From the NCBI GenBank assembly GCA_900751785.1, contig CAADSM010000136.1:1-33204 (forward strand): a stretch of 33,204 bases of DNA, given 5' to 3'. The position numbers and the translations under genes are program-made. Below are positions 6,110 through 14,608 of the stretch, in pieces. Numbering within the stretch: position 1 is the stretch's first letter; every line of letters starts with the position of its first letter. The DNA is from Lachnospiraceae bacterium. GTDB lineage: Bacteria; Bacillota; Clostridia; Lachnospirales; Lachnospiraceae. Under the pieces are notes generated by a model. That model did not search any database, was not told the origin of the DNA, and was given only the letters and a program-made list of their open reading frames with translations.

Positions 6110-7584
6110 CCGGGAGTAAAAAAGAAAGCCAGAAGAACATGGAAAGATCGATCAGTGATATGCTTCATGTGGTCCGTGGAAATATAGGTGTAAAACCACA
6201 GCTGGATGGCTGCGAGTTAGAGACGGGCGAGGTAGTGAAAATTGATACGATTGTCAATGCGGCGAAACCGACTCTGATGGGCAGTGACAGGGAACAAAGT
6301 GTGGATTATGCCATACATAAAGCCATCGATGCAATTCTTGCAGAGAATTCAGGGAAGAAAAAGCCGAAGACCTTTAAAGAGAAGATCCGTAAAGAACTGG
6401 ATGGAAAGACATCAGGGGAGAATGAGCGGATCAGGTGTCACAGAGGGCAGGCAGTGCTGACAAAAGCATATGGACTGTGTGATTATGTGATACATGTGGT
6501 CGGCTCTGTTTTTGACGCAGAGACAGGGAAAACACCTCAGTTTCTGGGAAAGTGGATGAAAAAGTACAATATCTGTTCCAGCTCCAGGGTGCGGACGCTG
6601 GAGTCCTGTTACCGTGAGATTGTCAGAATCATTCGGGAACATCCGGATATAAAGAATGTCGCCGTACCGATCGTCGGTTCGGGAGAATACGGATTTCCTT
6701 TTAAAATGGCAGTTAAGACTGCGATAGCCGGTATTGGGAATGCGCTGTCAGAATGGCAGCAGGATGACAGCGAATTCTTCAATAATACATCCGAGGGACT
6801 TCAGAATATTGTCTTCTTTGTCTGGGATTCGGAAGCCTCGCGTTTGGATAAGAAATATAAGGAAGCTTCAGATGTCTTGGAAAAGTATAAAGAAGTATAT
6901 CAAAAAAAGGCGCAGGTAGTCACGCAGAATTCCCTGCAGTCCCAGCTGCAGTATATTACGGAGCTTATAAAATATGACAGGAAAAGAGGATATTTCTGTA
7001 TTGCCAGAATGACACGAATTATATTATCAATTTTTCGTTTGTTTTCGGTGTATACATATCTGAAGGATGCGGCAGGCGGGAGAAACTGGCAGAGAAGAAG
7101 GTTCTGGGTTGAGATGACTGTTGCAGTGAAGATAGGCATTGCTGTTCTTATTGGATATTTACTGGTGAATTGCAGTCAGGCGGGGAAGGGAGAGATGGAA
7201 TTCTGTCTGCGTTTTATCCTTTACTACAACCTCGCAGACACCGTCACCTATCTGATCTCGCTGATCCTCATGGCTGATATCCAGAAGCCTTCCGCTAACG
7301 TGATCCGCTCCATGCTGCTTCTCCTGCTGAATTATGTGGAAGTGTCCATCGAGGCAGCATGTTTATATTTCCTGCAATACAGAATGGAAGGAATGACATT
7401 CCTCCAGGCGCTGCAGCCGGGGCTTATGGGTGAGCTGCCGGAAGGATTTAACCTCTGCAGTCTGGGTGATTATTTACTTTATTATGGAAATACAGCGGTG
7501 AAATTCTTCTTTATCACCATGGCGTTCGGCTATCTGGCGGGGCATCTGAGGCAGAGGGCATTCCGCAGGCAGAATGCGGCTTAG
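6106..7584 (+). CDS. Macro-domain protein with C-terminal membrane module
   Basis: 492 residues. Residues about 20-240 form a macro domain, which binds ADP-ribose or related ligands: KIDTIVNAAKPTLMG (Asn51 in the conserved NAA), GQAVLTKAYGL-CDYVIHVVG (115-133) and the phosphate loop PIVGSGEYGFP (188-198). The usual GGGV loop after NAA is replaced by a SDREQSVDYAIH stretch, and about 30 extra Lys-rich residues follow, so hydrolase activity is doubtful and ligand sensing more likely (inference). A helical linker (245-290) joins about four membrane segments (near 337-356, 366-390, 400-423 and 453-478). The start overlaps the leader ORF stop. Neighbours on this strand are another membrane-tethered protein (2747-4192) and a cysteine hydrolase. 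Confidence 0.82.
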   Translation: MTGSKKESQKNMERSISDMLHVVRGNIGVKPQLDGCELETGEVVKIDTIVNAAKPTLMGSDREQSVDYAIHKAIDAILAENSGKKKPKTFKEKIRKELDGKTSGENERIRCHRGQAVLTKAYGLCDYVIHVVGSVFDAETGKTPQFLGKWMKKYNICSSSRVRTLESCYREIVRIIREHPDIKNVAVPIVGSGEYGFPFKMAVKTAIAGIGNALSEWQQDDSEFFNNTSEGLQNIVFFVWDSEASRLDKKYKEASDVLEKYKEVYQKKAQVVTQNSLQSQLQYITELIKYDRKRGYFCIARMTRIILSIFRLFSVYTYLKDAAGGRNWQRRRFWVEMTVAVKIGIAVLIGYLLVNCSQAGKGEMEFCLRFILYYNLADTVTYLISLILMADIQKPSANVIRSMLLLLLNYVEVSIEAACLYFLQYRMEGMTFLQALQPGLMGELPEGFNLCSLGDYLLYYGNTAVKFFFITMAFGYLAGHLRQRAFRRQNAA

Positions 7585-7719
7585 TGCTCAGGACTTCGAC
7601 AGCTGTCTGCTGAGTGATGAACTTTGCTGCACGCTCATTAAATGGAGAAAAGCGGAAAGAATATAGTACATCGGAAGAAGTATGCATGCCGCCGGTCCGG
7701 CGGCGGAATGGAGAGTTAC

Positions 7720-8280
7720 ATGAAGAATATACTATTTTTGATCATTGACATGCAGAACGGCTTTATCAACCAGAACACGCAGGGGATTGATGAAAGGATC
7801 CTGGATTTCCTTGAACAGATCAAAGGCAGAGCAATCGTGGCGGGCACCCGCTATGTCAATAATGAGAACACGGCGTGCTATGTGTTCGAGGGATGGAAGG
7901 CGTGCATGGAAGGTACAGAGGAAGCTGAGATCCTCCCGACGCTCCGTGGACACATGGAGAGAGTATTTGACAAGGACAAGTACAGCTGCTGGAATGATGA
8001 GATGAAGCAATTTATTCGTAATAATAAGATTGATAAAGTTTACTTTGCAGGAGTAAATACAGGCTGCTGCGTGCTCCACAGTGCGTTTGATTTCTACAAT
8101 GACCTGGCAGACTGCTCGGTCATAGAGGATCTCTGCGGATCTACTTCAGGGATCCGGGAGCATGAAGCGGCGCTGATCGTTCTGCGCAGCTGCATCACTG
8201 AGGAGCGTGTCGTCACGGCAGAGCAGGCGGCGAGAGAGATACTGGGCGCCGCAGAAGCGGACGGGCGGCCGGCAGAGTAA
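7720..8280 (+). CDS. Isochorismatase-family cysteine hydrolase
   Basis: 186 residues from ATG 7720, chosen because GGAGAG lies five bases upstream; an ATG at 7708 and the longer frame from 7642 lack a good site. The family triad is visible: Asp in LIIDMQNGF (about residue 8), Lys in DKDKYSCW and Cys in GVNTGCCVLHSAFD. The nicotinamidase zinc ligands (DxH...H) are absent; this region reads TRYVNNENTACYVFEGW, as in many uncharacterised cysteine hydrolases, so PncA activity is unlikely. Substrate unknown. It lies 135 bases after the macro-domain gene and could be cotranscribed, since no T-rich terminator separates them. Confidence 0.88.
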   Translation: MKNILFLIIDMQNGFINQNTQGIDERILDFLEQIKGRAIVAGTRYVNNENTACYVFEGWKACMEGTEEAEILPTLRGHMERVFDKDKYSCWNDEMKQFIRNNKIDKVYFAGVNTGCCVLHSAFDFYNDLADCSVIEDLCGSTSGIREHEAALIVLRSCITEERVVTAEQAAREILGAAEADGRPAE

Positions 8281-8400
8281 GTCAGGCGCGGGAGAGCTGG
8301 CAGCCAGTCGGTAGAGTGAGGCAGGAGCGAGTGGGCATACATGCAAGAGCAGGCAGCCGGTAATAGGATAATCAGAACAGACTTGAAGCAGACAGAGCAG

Positions 8401-8460
8401 AAAAAAGCGCAGCCCGGTCGTTGGGTGATACTCACCACGGCTGTCGTGCTGCGCTTTTTT
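8401..8460. terminator. Bidirectional terminator
   Basis: AAAAAAGCGCAGC (8401-8413) pairs perfectly with GCTGCGCTTTTTT (8448-8460), and the loop contains a secondary GGTGA/TCACC hairpin. It has T-runs on both strands, between the hydrolase gene and the convergent secreted-protein gene. Confidence 0.9.
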
Positions 8461-8503
8461 CAGGGATTTTATTTATGAGAGTATATATCACTCTGCGCGT
8501 ATG

Positions 8504-9088
8504 TTATTCTGCCGGCAGATCTGCGAGCTCGATCTGGAAATTGATCGCGCCCCAGTATTTTCCTGTGAGGGTGTTGTCATCGCCCGGCGTCACGCGGTAA
8601 TATTTTGTCCCGTCTCCCGTAAAGGACAACAGCTCCTGTCCGAAATCGGTCAGTGCATCGCCGTATGTACCGTCCTCGTTTTTCGGCTGGACTGTGTAGC
8701 TCATGAATTCATATCCGTGATAGAGATTGAATTTGTGCTCGTCGTCGCGGTATGCTTTGGGGAAATTGTATGCCCATGTATCGCGGACTTTGACGGAGAT
8801 ATATTTTCCGTTTTCGGCAAGGTTTTCTACATTGCTGGCTTCTACATATACGTCAGTTCCCTCTTTTTCCATAACCAGTGACTGCGGAACTTTGATCGTA
8901 TAGGTCGGTTTTACGACAGCGTCGTACTCAAGATCGAGGGAAAACTTCCCGTTTCCAAAGCTGTCCTGATTAAATGTCACGGATCCCGGCTGGATACCCG
9001 GCTCTTTTGCTCCTGCGGTGACCGCGGGCGTTAAAGAGACAGCCGCCAGTGTCAGTGCGAGTATGCCCGCTGCTGTAGTTTTTTTCAT
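8504..9088 (-). CDS. Small secreted beta-rich protein, function unknown
   Basis: 194 residues. AGGAGG precedes the ATG. A signal peptide covers residues 1-about 27 (MKKTTAAGILALTLAAVSL, then TAGA before a likely cleavage site). The mature part is acidic, Tyr/Gly-rich and apparently beta-structured (PTYTIKVPQSLVME, YISVKVRDTW, YWGAINFQIEL). It has no membrane anchor, lipobox or sorting signal. It lies 55 bases downstream of the membrane-anchored protein at 9144-9662, and the pair is probably one operon. I do not recognise the family; the layout suggests a surface or matrix-type protein. Confidence 0.85.
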   Translation of the reverse strand: MKKTTAAGILALTLAAVSLTPAVTAGAKEPGIQPGSVTFNQDSFGNGKFSLDLEYDAVVKPTYTIKVPQSLVMEKEGTDVYVEASNVENLAENGKYISVKVRDTWAYNFPKAYRDDEHKFNLYHGYEFMSYTVQPKNEDGTYGDALTDFGQELLSFTGDGTKYYRVTPGDDNTLTGKYWGAINFQIELADLPAE

Positions 9089-9143
9089 TGTCTTTCCTCC
9101 TGTTCCTTGTAAAATTGATAAGTAAATATATTATTTAAGGCAT

Positions 9144-9662
9144 TTACGCCTCAAATACATGGAGTGTGGTTACAATATCGGAGCCGTTGTACGAAGTTTT
9201 CCCGTCTTGTGAAAATGTATTGATCCGTATGATCAGAGGATAATCTCCGGCTTCAAAGGAACGGCTCAGCTCTTCGCTTAGGATCGCCTTTCCAGGAGCC
9301 ACGAGATCGGAAGTGTAGAGAACCTCCTCTGTATCCTGCAGTATGAGCTGAAACTGAAAATAGCAGGTATTTGATTCCGGATTGGCGAGTGCGACTTCTG
9401 CCGTCGTATTTCCTGCCTTGAGGGGAATCGTGTCATATCCGGGCATTGTAATATAACCTGTCTCCGGCTCGTCTCCCTCCAGCCCTTCATTCCAGTCAAC
9501 GGCCTCGGTGCTGTAAGACGGTGTTCCCTCTTCCGTGGAAGTGCTGTTTCCGGCAAGTATCCAGCCGAGAAAAACAGCTGCAGCCAGAATGATTGCGGCG
9601 AGGATAATAAAGATGGCTTTTCTTTTTGGTGTTGACAGCATTTTCAATATACTCCTGATCAT
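9144..9662 (-). CDS. Membrane-anchored extracellular protein, function unknown
   Basis: 172 residues. A basic N-terminus (RSILKMLSTPKRKA) is followed by one membrane helix (about 17-38), an Asp/Glu/Ser/Thr-rich linker, and an extracellular domain of about 100 residues with PGYDTIPLKAGNTTAEV and a beta-sandwich pattern (CYFQFQLILQDTEEVLYTSDLV). The N-in topology puts the domain outside. It is the first gene of a two-gene minus-strand unit with the secreted protein at 8504-9088. A GGGGCT/AGCCCC hairpin (9681-9706) lies in its short leader. Family not recognised. Confidence 0.82.
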   Translation of the reverse strand: MIRSILKMLSTPKRKAIFIILAAIILAAAVFLGWILAGNSTSTEEGTPSYSTEAVDWNEGLEGDEPETGYITMPGYDTIPLKAGNTTAEVALANPESNTCYFQFQLILQDTEEVLYTSDLVAPGKAILSEELSRSFEAGDYPLIIRINTFSQDGKTSYNGSDIVTTLHVFEA

Positions 9663-9750
9663 TAGTCTGTCTTTATGGTAGGGGCTGCATGTAAAAAGAA
9701 AGCCCCTGGTCTGGTTAAAGCTTTGAAAAAAATTGGTTAATTTCCGTTAG

Positions 9751-9779
9751 TTGCTTTCCGTCTATGACAGGGATAAAAT
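9751..9779 (+). promoter_or_regulatory. Possible sigma-A promoter
   Basis: TTGCTT, 17-base spacer, TAAAAT (9774-9779), about 30 bases before the start at 9810. Confidence 0.4.
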
Positions 9780-9809
9780 AGGAGCAGAAAATGAAAAGGA
9801 GTGTTTCTC

Positions 9810-10520
9810 ATGCCTGGTTATATCCTTCACCTGACTGCCGCACGAATGTATATAGATCAGCTCCCGCCTGATGATCCTCTCCGCTGTGATCCGAAGCAGC
9901 AGAATGATTTCTTCGCGGGAAATCTCATCCCGGATTCAGTCCGCGACAAGAGCCGGTCTCATTTTCGGGACCCGGCATACACAGACCGCATGATCGAGTG
10001 GCCGCATCCGGACCGGTTTCTGCAGAAATACAGGGATCTTACGGGGAATGCAGGCTGCCGCGGATACTGGTTCCATCTCTATATTGACCGGAGATTTTTC
10101 AGAGACTATATTCCCACGGCGGCGGAGTTCCTGGACGAGAACGGGGCAGACACTGACAGAAGAGACAAGGCTGCGTATGTACTTTTGAAGAAGAGCGGGG
10201 AGAAGGTGGCGGTATCGCAGTATCTGTCGGAGGAATATTATTATGGAGATTATACTCGGCTGAACACTTGGCTTCTTAAGCGGTACCGGCTTCCGGATGA
10301 GCTGGAACCGGTGGAGGATCCGGGGATTGAGGAAGTGGATTACCGGGATCTGGAGAAAGTGCTCGAGGAACTGCGCGGATACAGAGGCGTGCCGGAGGAA
10401 GCGGCGGAACACCTGAAAGTGTTTGACAGAGAGGAACTGCTGAGGTTTCTTGAGAGCGCTGCCAGGACAGCGCATTACGAGTGGACGCGAAAGACTGCTG
10501 GAGTTACTGCTCACACCTAA
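9810..10520 (+). CDS. Putative zinc-dependent phospholipase C-fold protein
   Basis: 236 residues from ATG 9810, with AAAGGAG eight bases upstream; the GTG at 9801 is part of that site. The N-terminus (MPGYILHLTAARMY) and later His/Asp-rich motifs (DFFAGNLIPDSV, SHFRDP, GYWFHLYIDRRFF) are the pattern of bacterial Zn-dependent PLC-like (S1/P1-fold) proteins, with His and Asp residues placed as metal ligands. There is no signal peptide, so it is cytoplasmic and unlikely to be a toxin; substrate unknown. The last residues (VTAHT) and the stop codon come from the palindromic element that begins at 10505, which suggests that the original C-terminus was replaced. Confidence 0.7.
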   Translation: MPGYILHLTAARMYIDQLPPDDPLRCDPKQQNDFFAGNLIPDSVRDKSRSHFRDPAYTDRMIEWPHPDRFLQKYRDLTGNAGCRGYWFHLYIDRRFFRDYIPTAAEFLDENGADTDRRDKAAYVLLKKSGEKVAVSQYLSEEYYYGDYTRLNTWLLKRYRLPDELEPVEDPGIEEVDYRDLEKVLEELRGYRGVPEEAAEHLKVFDREELLRFLESAARTAHYEWTRKTAGVTAHT

Positions 10521-10695
10521 CCGCCGCCCGCATGCGCACTCGTCGCGCTGACGCGCTCCAGTTCCGCACTTCGTGCTAAGACTGCTTATGGGGACGGCGG
10601 TTACGAGTTCTGCTCGCACTCCGGAATAGGAAACTGCCTCTTACATGCAAGCATGACGATGCAGTTCCCTATTCCGGAGTACGGTGTGAACAGTA
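10505..10695. repeat. MITE/REP-like palindromic element
   Basis: TACTGCTCACACC (10505-10517) is inverted at 10683-10695 with one mismatch. Inside are TAACCGCCG (10518-10526) with CGGCGGTTA (10595-10603), GCACTTCGTGC, and a 20-base arm at 10618-10637 inverted at 10661-10680 with one mismatch, whose loop carries CATGC/GCATG. No ORF lies within. It fills most of the 301-base gap before the FIVAR protein gene; the rest holds that gene's promoter. Confidence 0.7.
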
Positions 10696-10745
10696 GCAGG
10701 CGGGTGGTGGAAATGCACAAAAAATTTCTTCGTTGTTTTAATTCT

Positions 10746-10774
10746 TTGTCATATATGCTATCATAAATTACAAT
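10746..10774 (+). promoter_or_regulatory. Sigma-A promoter of the FIVAR surface protein
   Basis: TTGTCA (10746-10751), 17-base spacer, TACAAT (10769-10774); transcription would start about 40 bases before the ATG at 10822. Confidence 0.65.
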
Positions 10775-10821
10775 AGTACTTGTCAACCCTGGTAAAAATG
10801 TGGGAAAGAGGAGTGAAAAGG

Positions 10822-13800
10822 ATGAAAAGAACGAAGGGTTTACAAAGAGTTTTGGCGTTATCTTTGGCTTGCGGACTGATACTGACGCCGGCTATGCAGT
10901 CGAATGTCTATGCCGAGGATCAGCTCCCGGTCACCCGGTATGCGACGCCGGAACAGGCGCTCACGAGTTTTGACACCGATTCGGCAACAACGGATAAGAC
11001 TGCAAAGAAAGTGATTTTCGGAAAAGACGCGACGGGAGCTTCTTTGGAGTGGTATATTGCCGGTCAGGACCCGGTTGGAGGCGGTCTGGTCCTGGTAAGC
11101 GCAGAACCATATGAAACGGCGCTAATATTCAACAGCGAAGGACCGAACCGTCCCAAAGATTATGTAAGTGATCCTGCCATACTGTATGAAAGCGGTGATC
11201 CTGCACAGGTATACTACAATCATTACGGAACAAGCGATCTCCGTTCTGTGCTAAATGGAGAAGAATTTTTATCCGCCCATTTTACACAGTCGGAACAGGA
11301 TATGCTGATGGAAAGTACTGTCGGAACAACGGATACGCTGAACAGTGTTATATATAAAACTGTTGATAAAGTATATCTGCCGTCAGCAGGCAGCCACGAA
11401 TTTCAGGATAAAGACAGGAACGGCCCTTTGAAATTTCTTGTAGGCAGCTCCACGGAGGAAAATGCTTCCGGGTCTCTGGTATTTAGTTCGGATTACTGGC
11501 TTGCGCGGCCGCTGTCATTTTATACAAGAAGTCCGCGCCCGACCTTGTCATATCATGTCTTGACGGCAAGGTTTTTCGGATCAAACCATGAGGTAGGGAC
11601 CGCAGATCTCGATGATCCGGTCAACACAGTTGCTGTAATACAGATTGCTTTAGATACGATCGACCACTTCGAAGCAGATTCCTCTGATGCGGCATTTCGT
11701 ATCGTATACAAGGATGAGATCCCGGAAGAGCCGGATCCGGAGAGCTTTGGAGAAGTGATCATCAATGATGCAGGTAATGCCATTGATATCAGAGGCATTA
11801 CCGAAGAGGTCACTTTATATGTTGAAAAGAATGGAAATACATACAGCAAGAGCATTTCCTCGGATATCAGTTATCCTTTGAATCTGCTGTCGTTTGATGG
11901 AACTTTTATTGAAAATCTGGATGGAGCTTCAGTCTATATTGAAAAAGACGGAGTGAAGGAATATGCAAGGCAGCGTGAGCCTGACGAATATGACAACGTA
12001 TTAGTCACGGATGAAGAGGGATCGGTTGTCAGTGTGACAGATAATAACCATGTACCGAATGACTCTTCACAAGGTCCGGCAGAATATGCATTTGATAACG
12101 ACCGGTCTACGTTTTATCATACGGAGTGGAATCCGGAATATACTGTTTCGGCGGATCAGCCGGCCGTGGTGACGATTGAATTTGACGAGGTGATGAACGA
12201 CATTCATCAGATGGCTTACCTGCAGAGAAGAGACGGAGGAAAGGGAAACTTCATTCATTTCCAGATCAATTATAAAGTGAATGAAGAGGATGAGTGGACG
12301 CTGGCACAGGACGTGACATTTGATGGGACATCCGATAGTGAAATGCGGTTTGTTTCATTTGAGCCGATCGACGCGAAATATATCCAGCTGGTCGTTACAG
12401 AAGGCAGCGGGTTACATGCAGCGGCTTCTGAAATTGATTTCTTCAGAAAAGAAGACAAAAAATATGAAGAACTGGATGCGGCCGTTGAGAATGCGAAAAG
12501 CTTTATAGAAAACGGCGAGAATTACACAGAGGAAAGTATTTCAGACATTCGGTCAGAGCTGGAAAAGGCAGAGGCTGTAAGAAATGATCCGGATGCATCT
12601 CTGGAAGATATCCAAAATGCCATAAAGAGCCTGAACAATGCCGTTGATCTGGCGGAGCCGGTCAATCTGGCAGAATTGCAGAGAATCTATGACGAAGCGG
12701 GCAAGATAACGAATGATAACTATACCGGATCAACGTGGGCGAAGCTGCAGAATAGTTTGTCAGCAGCCACAGAGCTCCTTATCGGCTCAGGCAGGACCTA
12801 TGAAAAGGTAGAAGCGGCGATACAAGCTATTGAAAATGCGATTGACGGACTGAGATACAATCTTGACCTGTCAGCTCTTCAGGCGCTTGTAAATGAATGC
12901 TCAGAACTGGTCGAGGATGATTATGAGGCTGCAGAGTGGCCGGCATTTACAGAAGCGCTGGAAGAGGCAGAGGCGATCCTGAGATCTACGGAACAGATCA
13001 CCCAGGAACAGGTGGATACGGCAAAGGCAGAGCTTCAAAATGCAAAAGACAGCCTGCGGGCAAAATTTGATAAAACGGAATTACGTGCCCTGATCGAGCA
13101 TTGTGATGAATATATGTTCAGTCAATCAGGTTATACGAAAGAGGCATATGACAACCTTCAGGAGGTATTGGACGAGGCGGAACTGGTTGAGCAGGATACG
13201 GATACTACCCAGGAAGCGATCGATAAAGCGATTGAAGATCTGAAGGCAGCGGAAGAATATCTGCTGGCAAACAAGATACCTGACAATATTAAGCATATGC
13301 TGCGTGATCTGCTGGCAGAGATTGGTGACTTTATCGCTTCTCCCGACAATGAAGCTCTGTATACGAGTGAGTCATGGAGCAGCCTGGAGACGGTCTATAC
13401 AGAGGCAAAGGAATACTATGACAGTTTAGGGCTGCCGCAGAACCCGATGCGCGAGTTGTACAAGCACTACACAGCGCTCGTTGAAGCGAAGGAGGGGCTG
13501 GAGCCCGCAAAAGAAATGGAGGAAATCTCCACGGCAGTCCTTGAGTATGCATTATCGCTTGCACAGACAGCAGACACGGAAGGCGTGCTTGATTCTGTAG
13601 TAGAAATCTTCAACGACGCCAAAGCATCAGCACAGGATATCCTGGAAAAAGTACAGGCAGGCGATGCGTCCGTCACTCAGGATATGGTAGACGAGAGCTG
13701 GCAGAACCTGATCAAGGCAATGCAGTACCTGAGCTTTAAGCAGGGAGACAAGACGGACCTCCAGAAAGTCATCGGCCTGGCGGACTCACTGGATCTGAGC

Positions 13801-14398
13801 CAGTATCTGGATGAAGGGCAGCAGGCATTCAACGATGCACTTGCCGCGGCGGAAGCAGTGCTGGCAGACGGCAATGCAATGCAGGATGAGGCAGACCACG
13901 GCTTGGAAAGCACTCCTGAAGGCTATGAGCGAGCTTCGCCTGAAACCGAGCAAGGACGCTCTGGAAGACCTGATCGCTTCGGCAGAAAGCCTGAGCACAG
14001 AAGGCGCGGATGAAGAGACTGTTTCTGTATTCCGCAGCGCGCTTGCAAGAGCAATGGGCGTATTTGAAGACGATCAGGCGACAGAAGCTGAGGTGGCTTC
14101 GGCAGAGAAAGAGCTGCAGTCAGCAATCGATCAGATGCTTGCATCGACAGGCGGAAGTACAGAGAATCCGTCTCAGCCGGGCGGCTCGGATGGAAATACG
14201 GACGGCAGCGGCAAGACAGGAACAGGAAATGTAAATTCCAGCGGAAGCCAGAACAGCGGATCAAACGGAAGCAAGACAGCTGCTTCGGGAAGTAAAGCGG
14301 TGAAGACAGGCGACAGCATGTTCCCGATCGCAGGAAGCGCGGCAGTAATGGCGATGGCGGCAGCAGTGATCGTCCTTCAGAGGAAGAAACGCAGCTGA
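10822..14398 (+). pseudogene. Large cell-surface protein (discoidin + about 8 FIVAR repeats), frameshifted
   Basis: ATG 10822 follows AGAGGAG; upstream in-frame starts at 10780 and 10798 lack a site. Repaired length is about 1,191 residues: signal peptide (1-32), a DUF6273-like domain (about 60-280, DYWLARPLSFYTRSPRP), an F5/8 type C (discoidin, carbohydrate-binding) domain (about 393-545), then about eight FIVAR-type helical repeats starting near 547, 614, 681, 750, 826, 899, 976 and 1043, a Gly/Ser/Asn-rich spacer and a tail with KTGDS, a hydrophobic helix and RKKRS. A +1 shift at about 13896-13897 breaks the frame: the first part ends at 14013 and the second is open to 14398. Removing one C from the CC there restores ADTAWKALLKAMSEL in the seventh repeat. 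Either a recent mutation or a sequence error. Likely role: binding host or dietary glycans at the cell surface. Confidence 0.85.
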
Positions 14399-14498
14399 GC
14401 GCTGAAGGCGTTTGGCAGGGAATGTCTTTGCCATTTCCTTTCGGGGATAGGCGAAAAAAGCTGTCGAGCAATTTTACCACATATTAACAAAGAAATAT

Positions 14499-14527
14499 TT
14501 AACAGAGAGCAGCAGTTGTGATAAAAT
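14499..14527 (+). promoter_or_regulatory. Sigma-A promoter of the 660-aa secreted protein
   Basis: TTAACA (14499-14504), 17-base spacer, TAAAAT (14522-14527), about 80 bases before ATG 14609. This suggests the gene is transcribed independently of the FIVAR protein gene. Confidence 0.6.
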
Positions 14528-14608
14528 AATTGCGGCTCTTTTCTTTTCTGCTGTTTTGCAGCGACAGAAGAAGGAGCCGAAAAGAAAAAAAGAGGGAGGA
14601 CTCTGAAT

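Noticed and set aside
6990..7584. Potassium-channel pore in the macro protein's membrane module
   Set aside because: SLGDYLLYYGNTAV looked pore-like, but the TVGYG-type selectivity filter is absent.
7720..8280. Nicotinamidase acting with the TIR and macro genes in NAD metabolism
   Set aside because: The zinc-binding DxH...H motif of nicotinamidases is missing, so the attractive NAD link is not supported.
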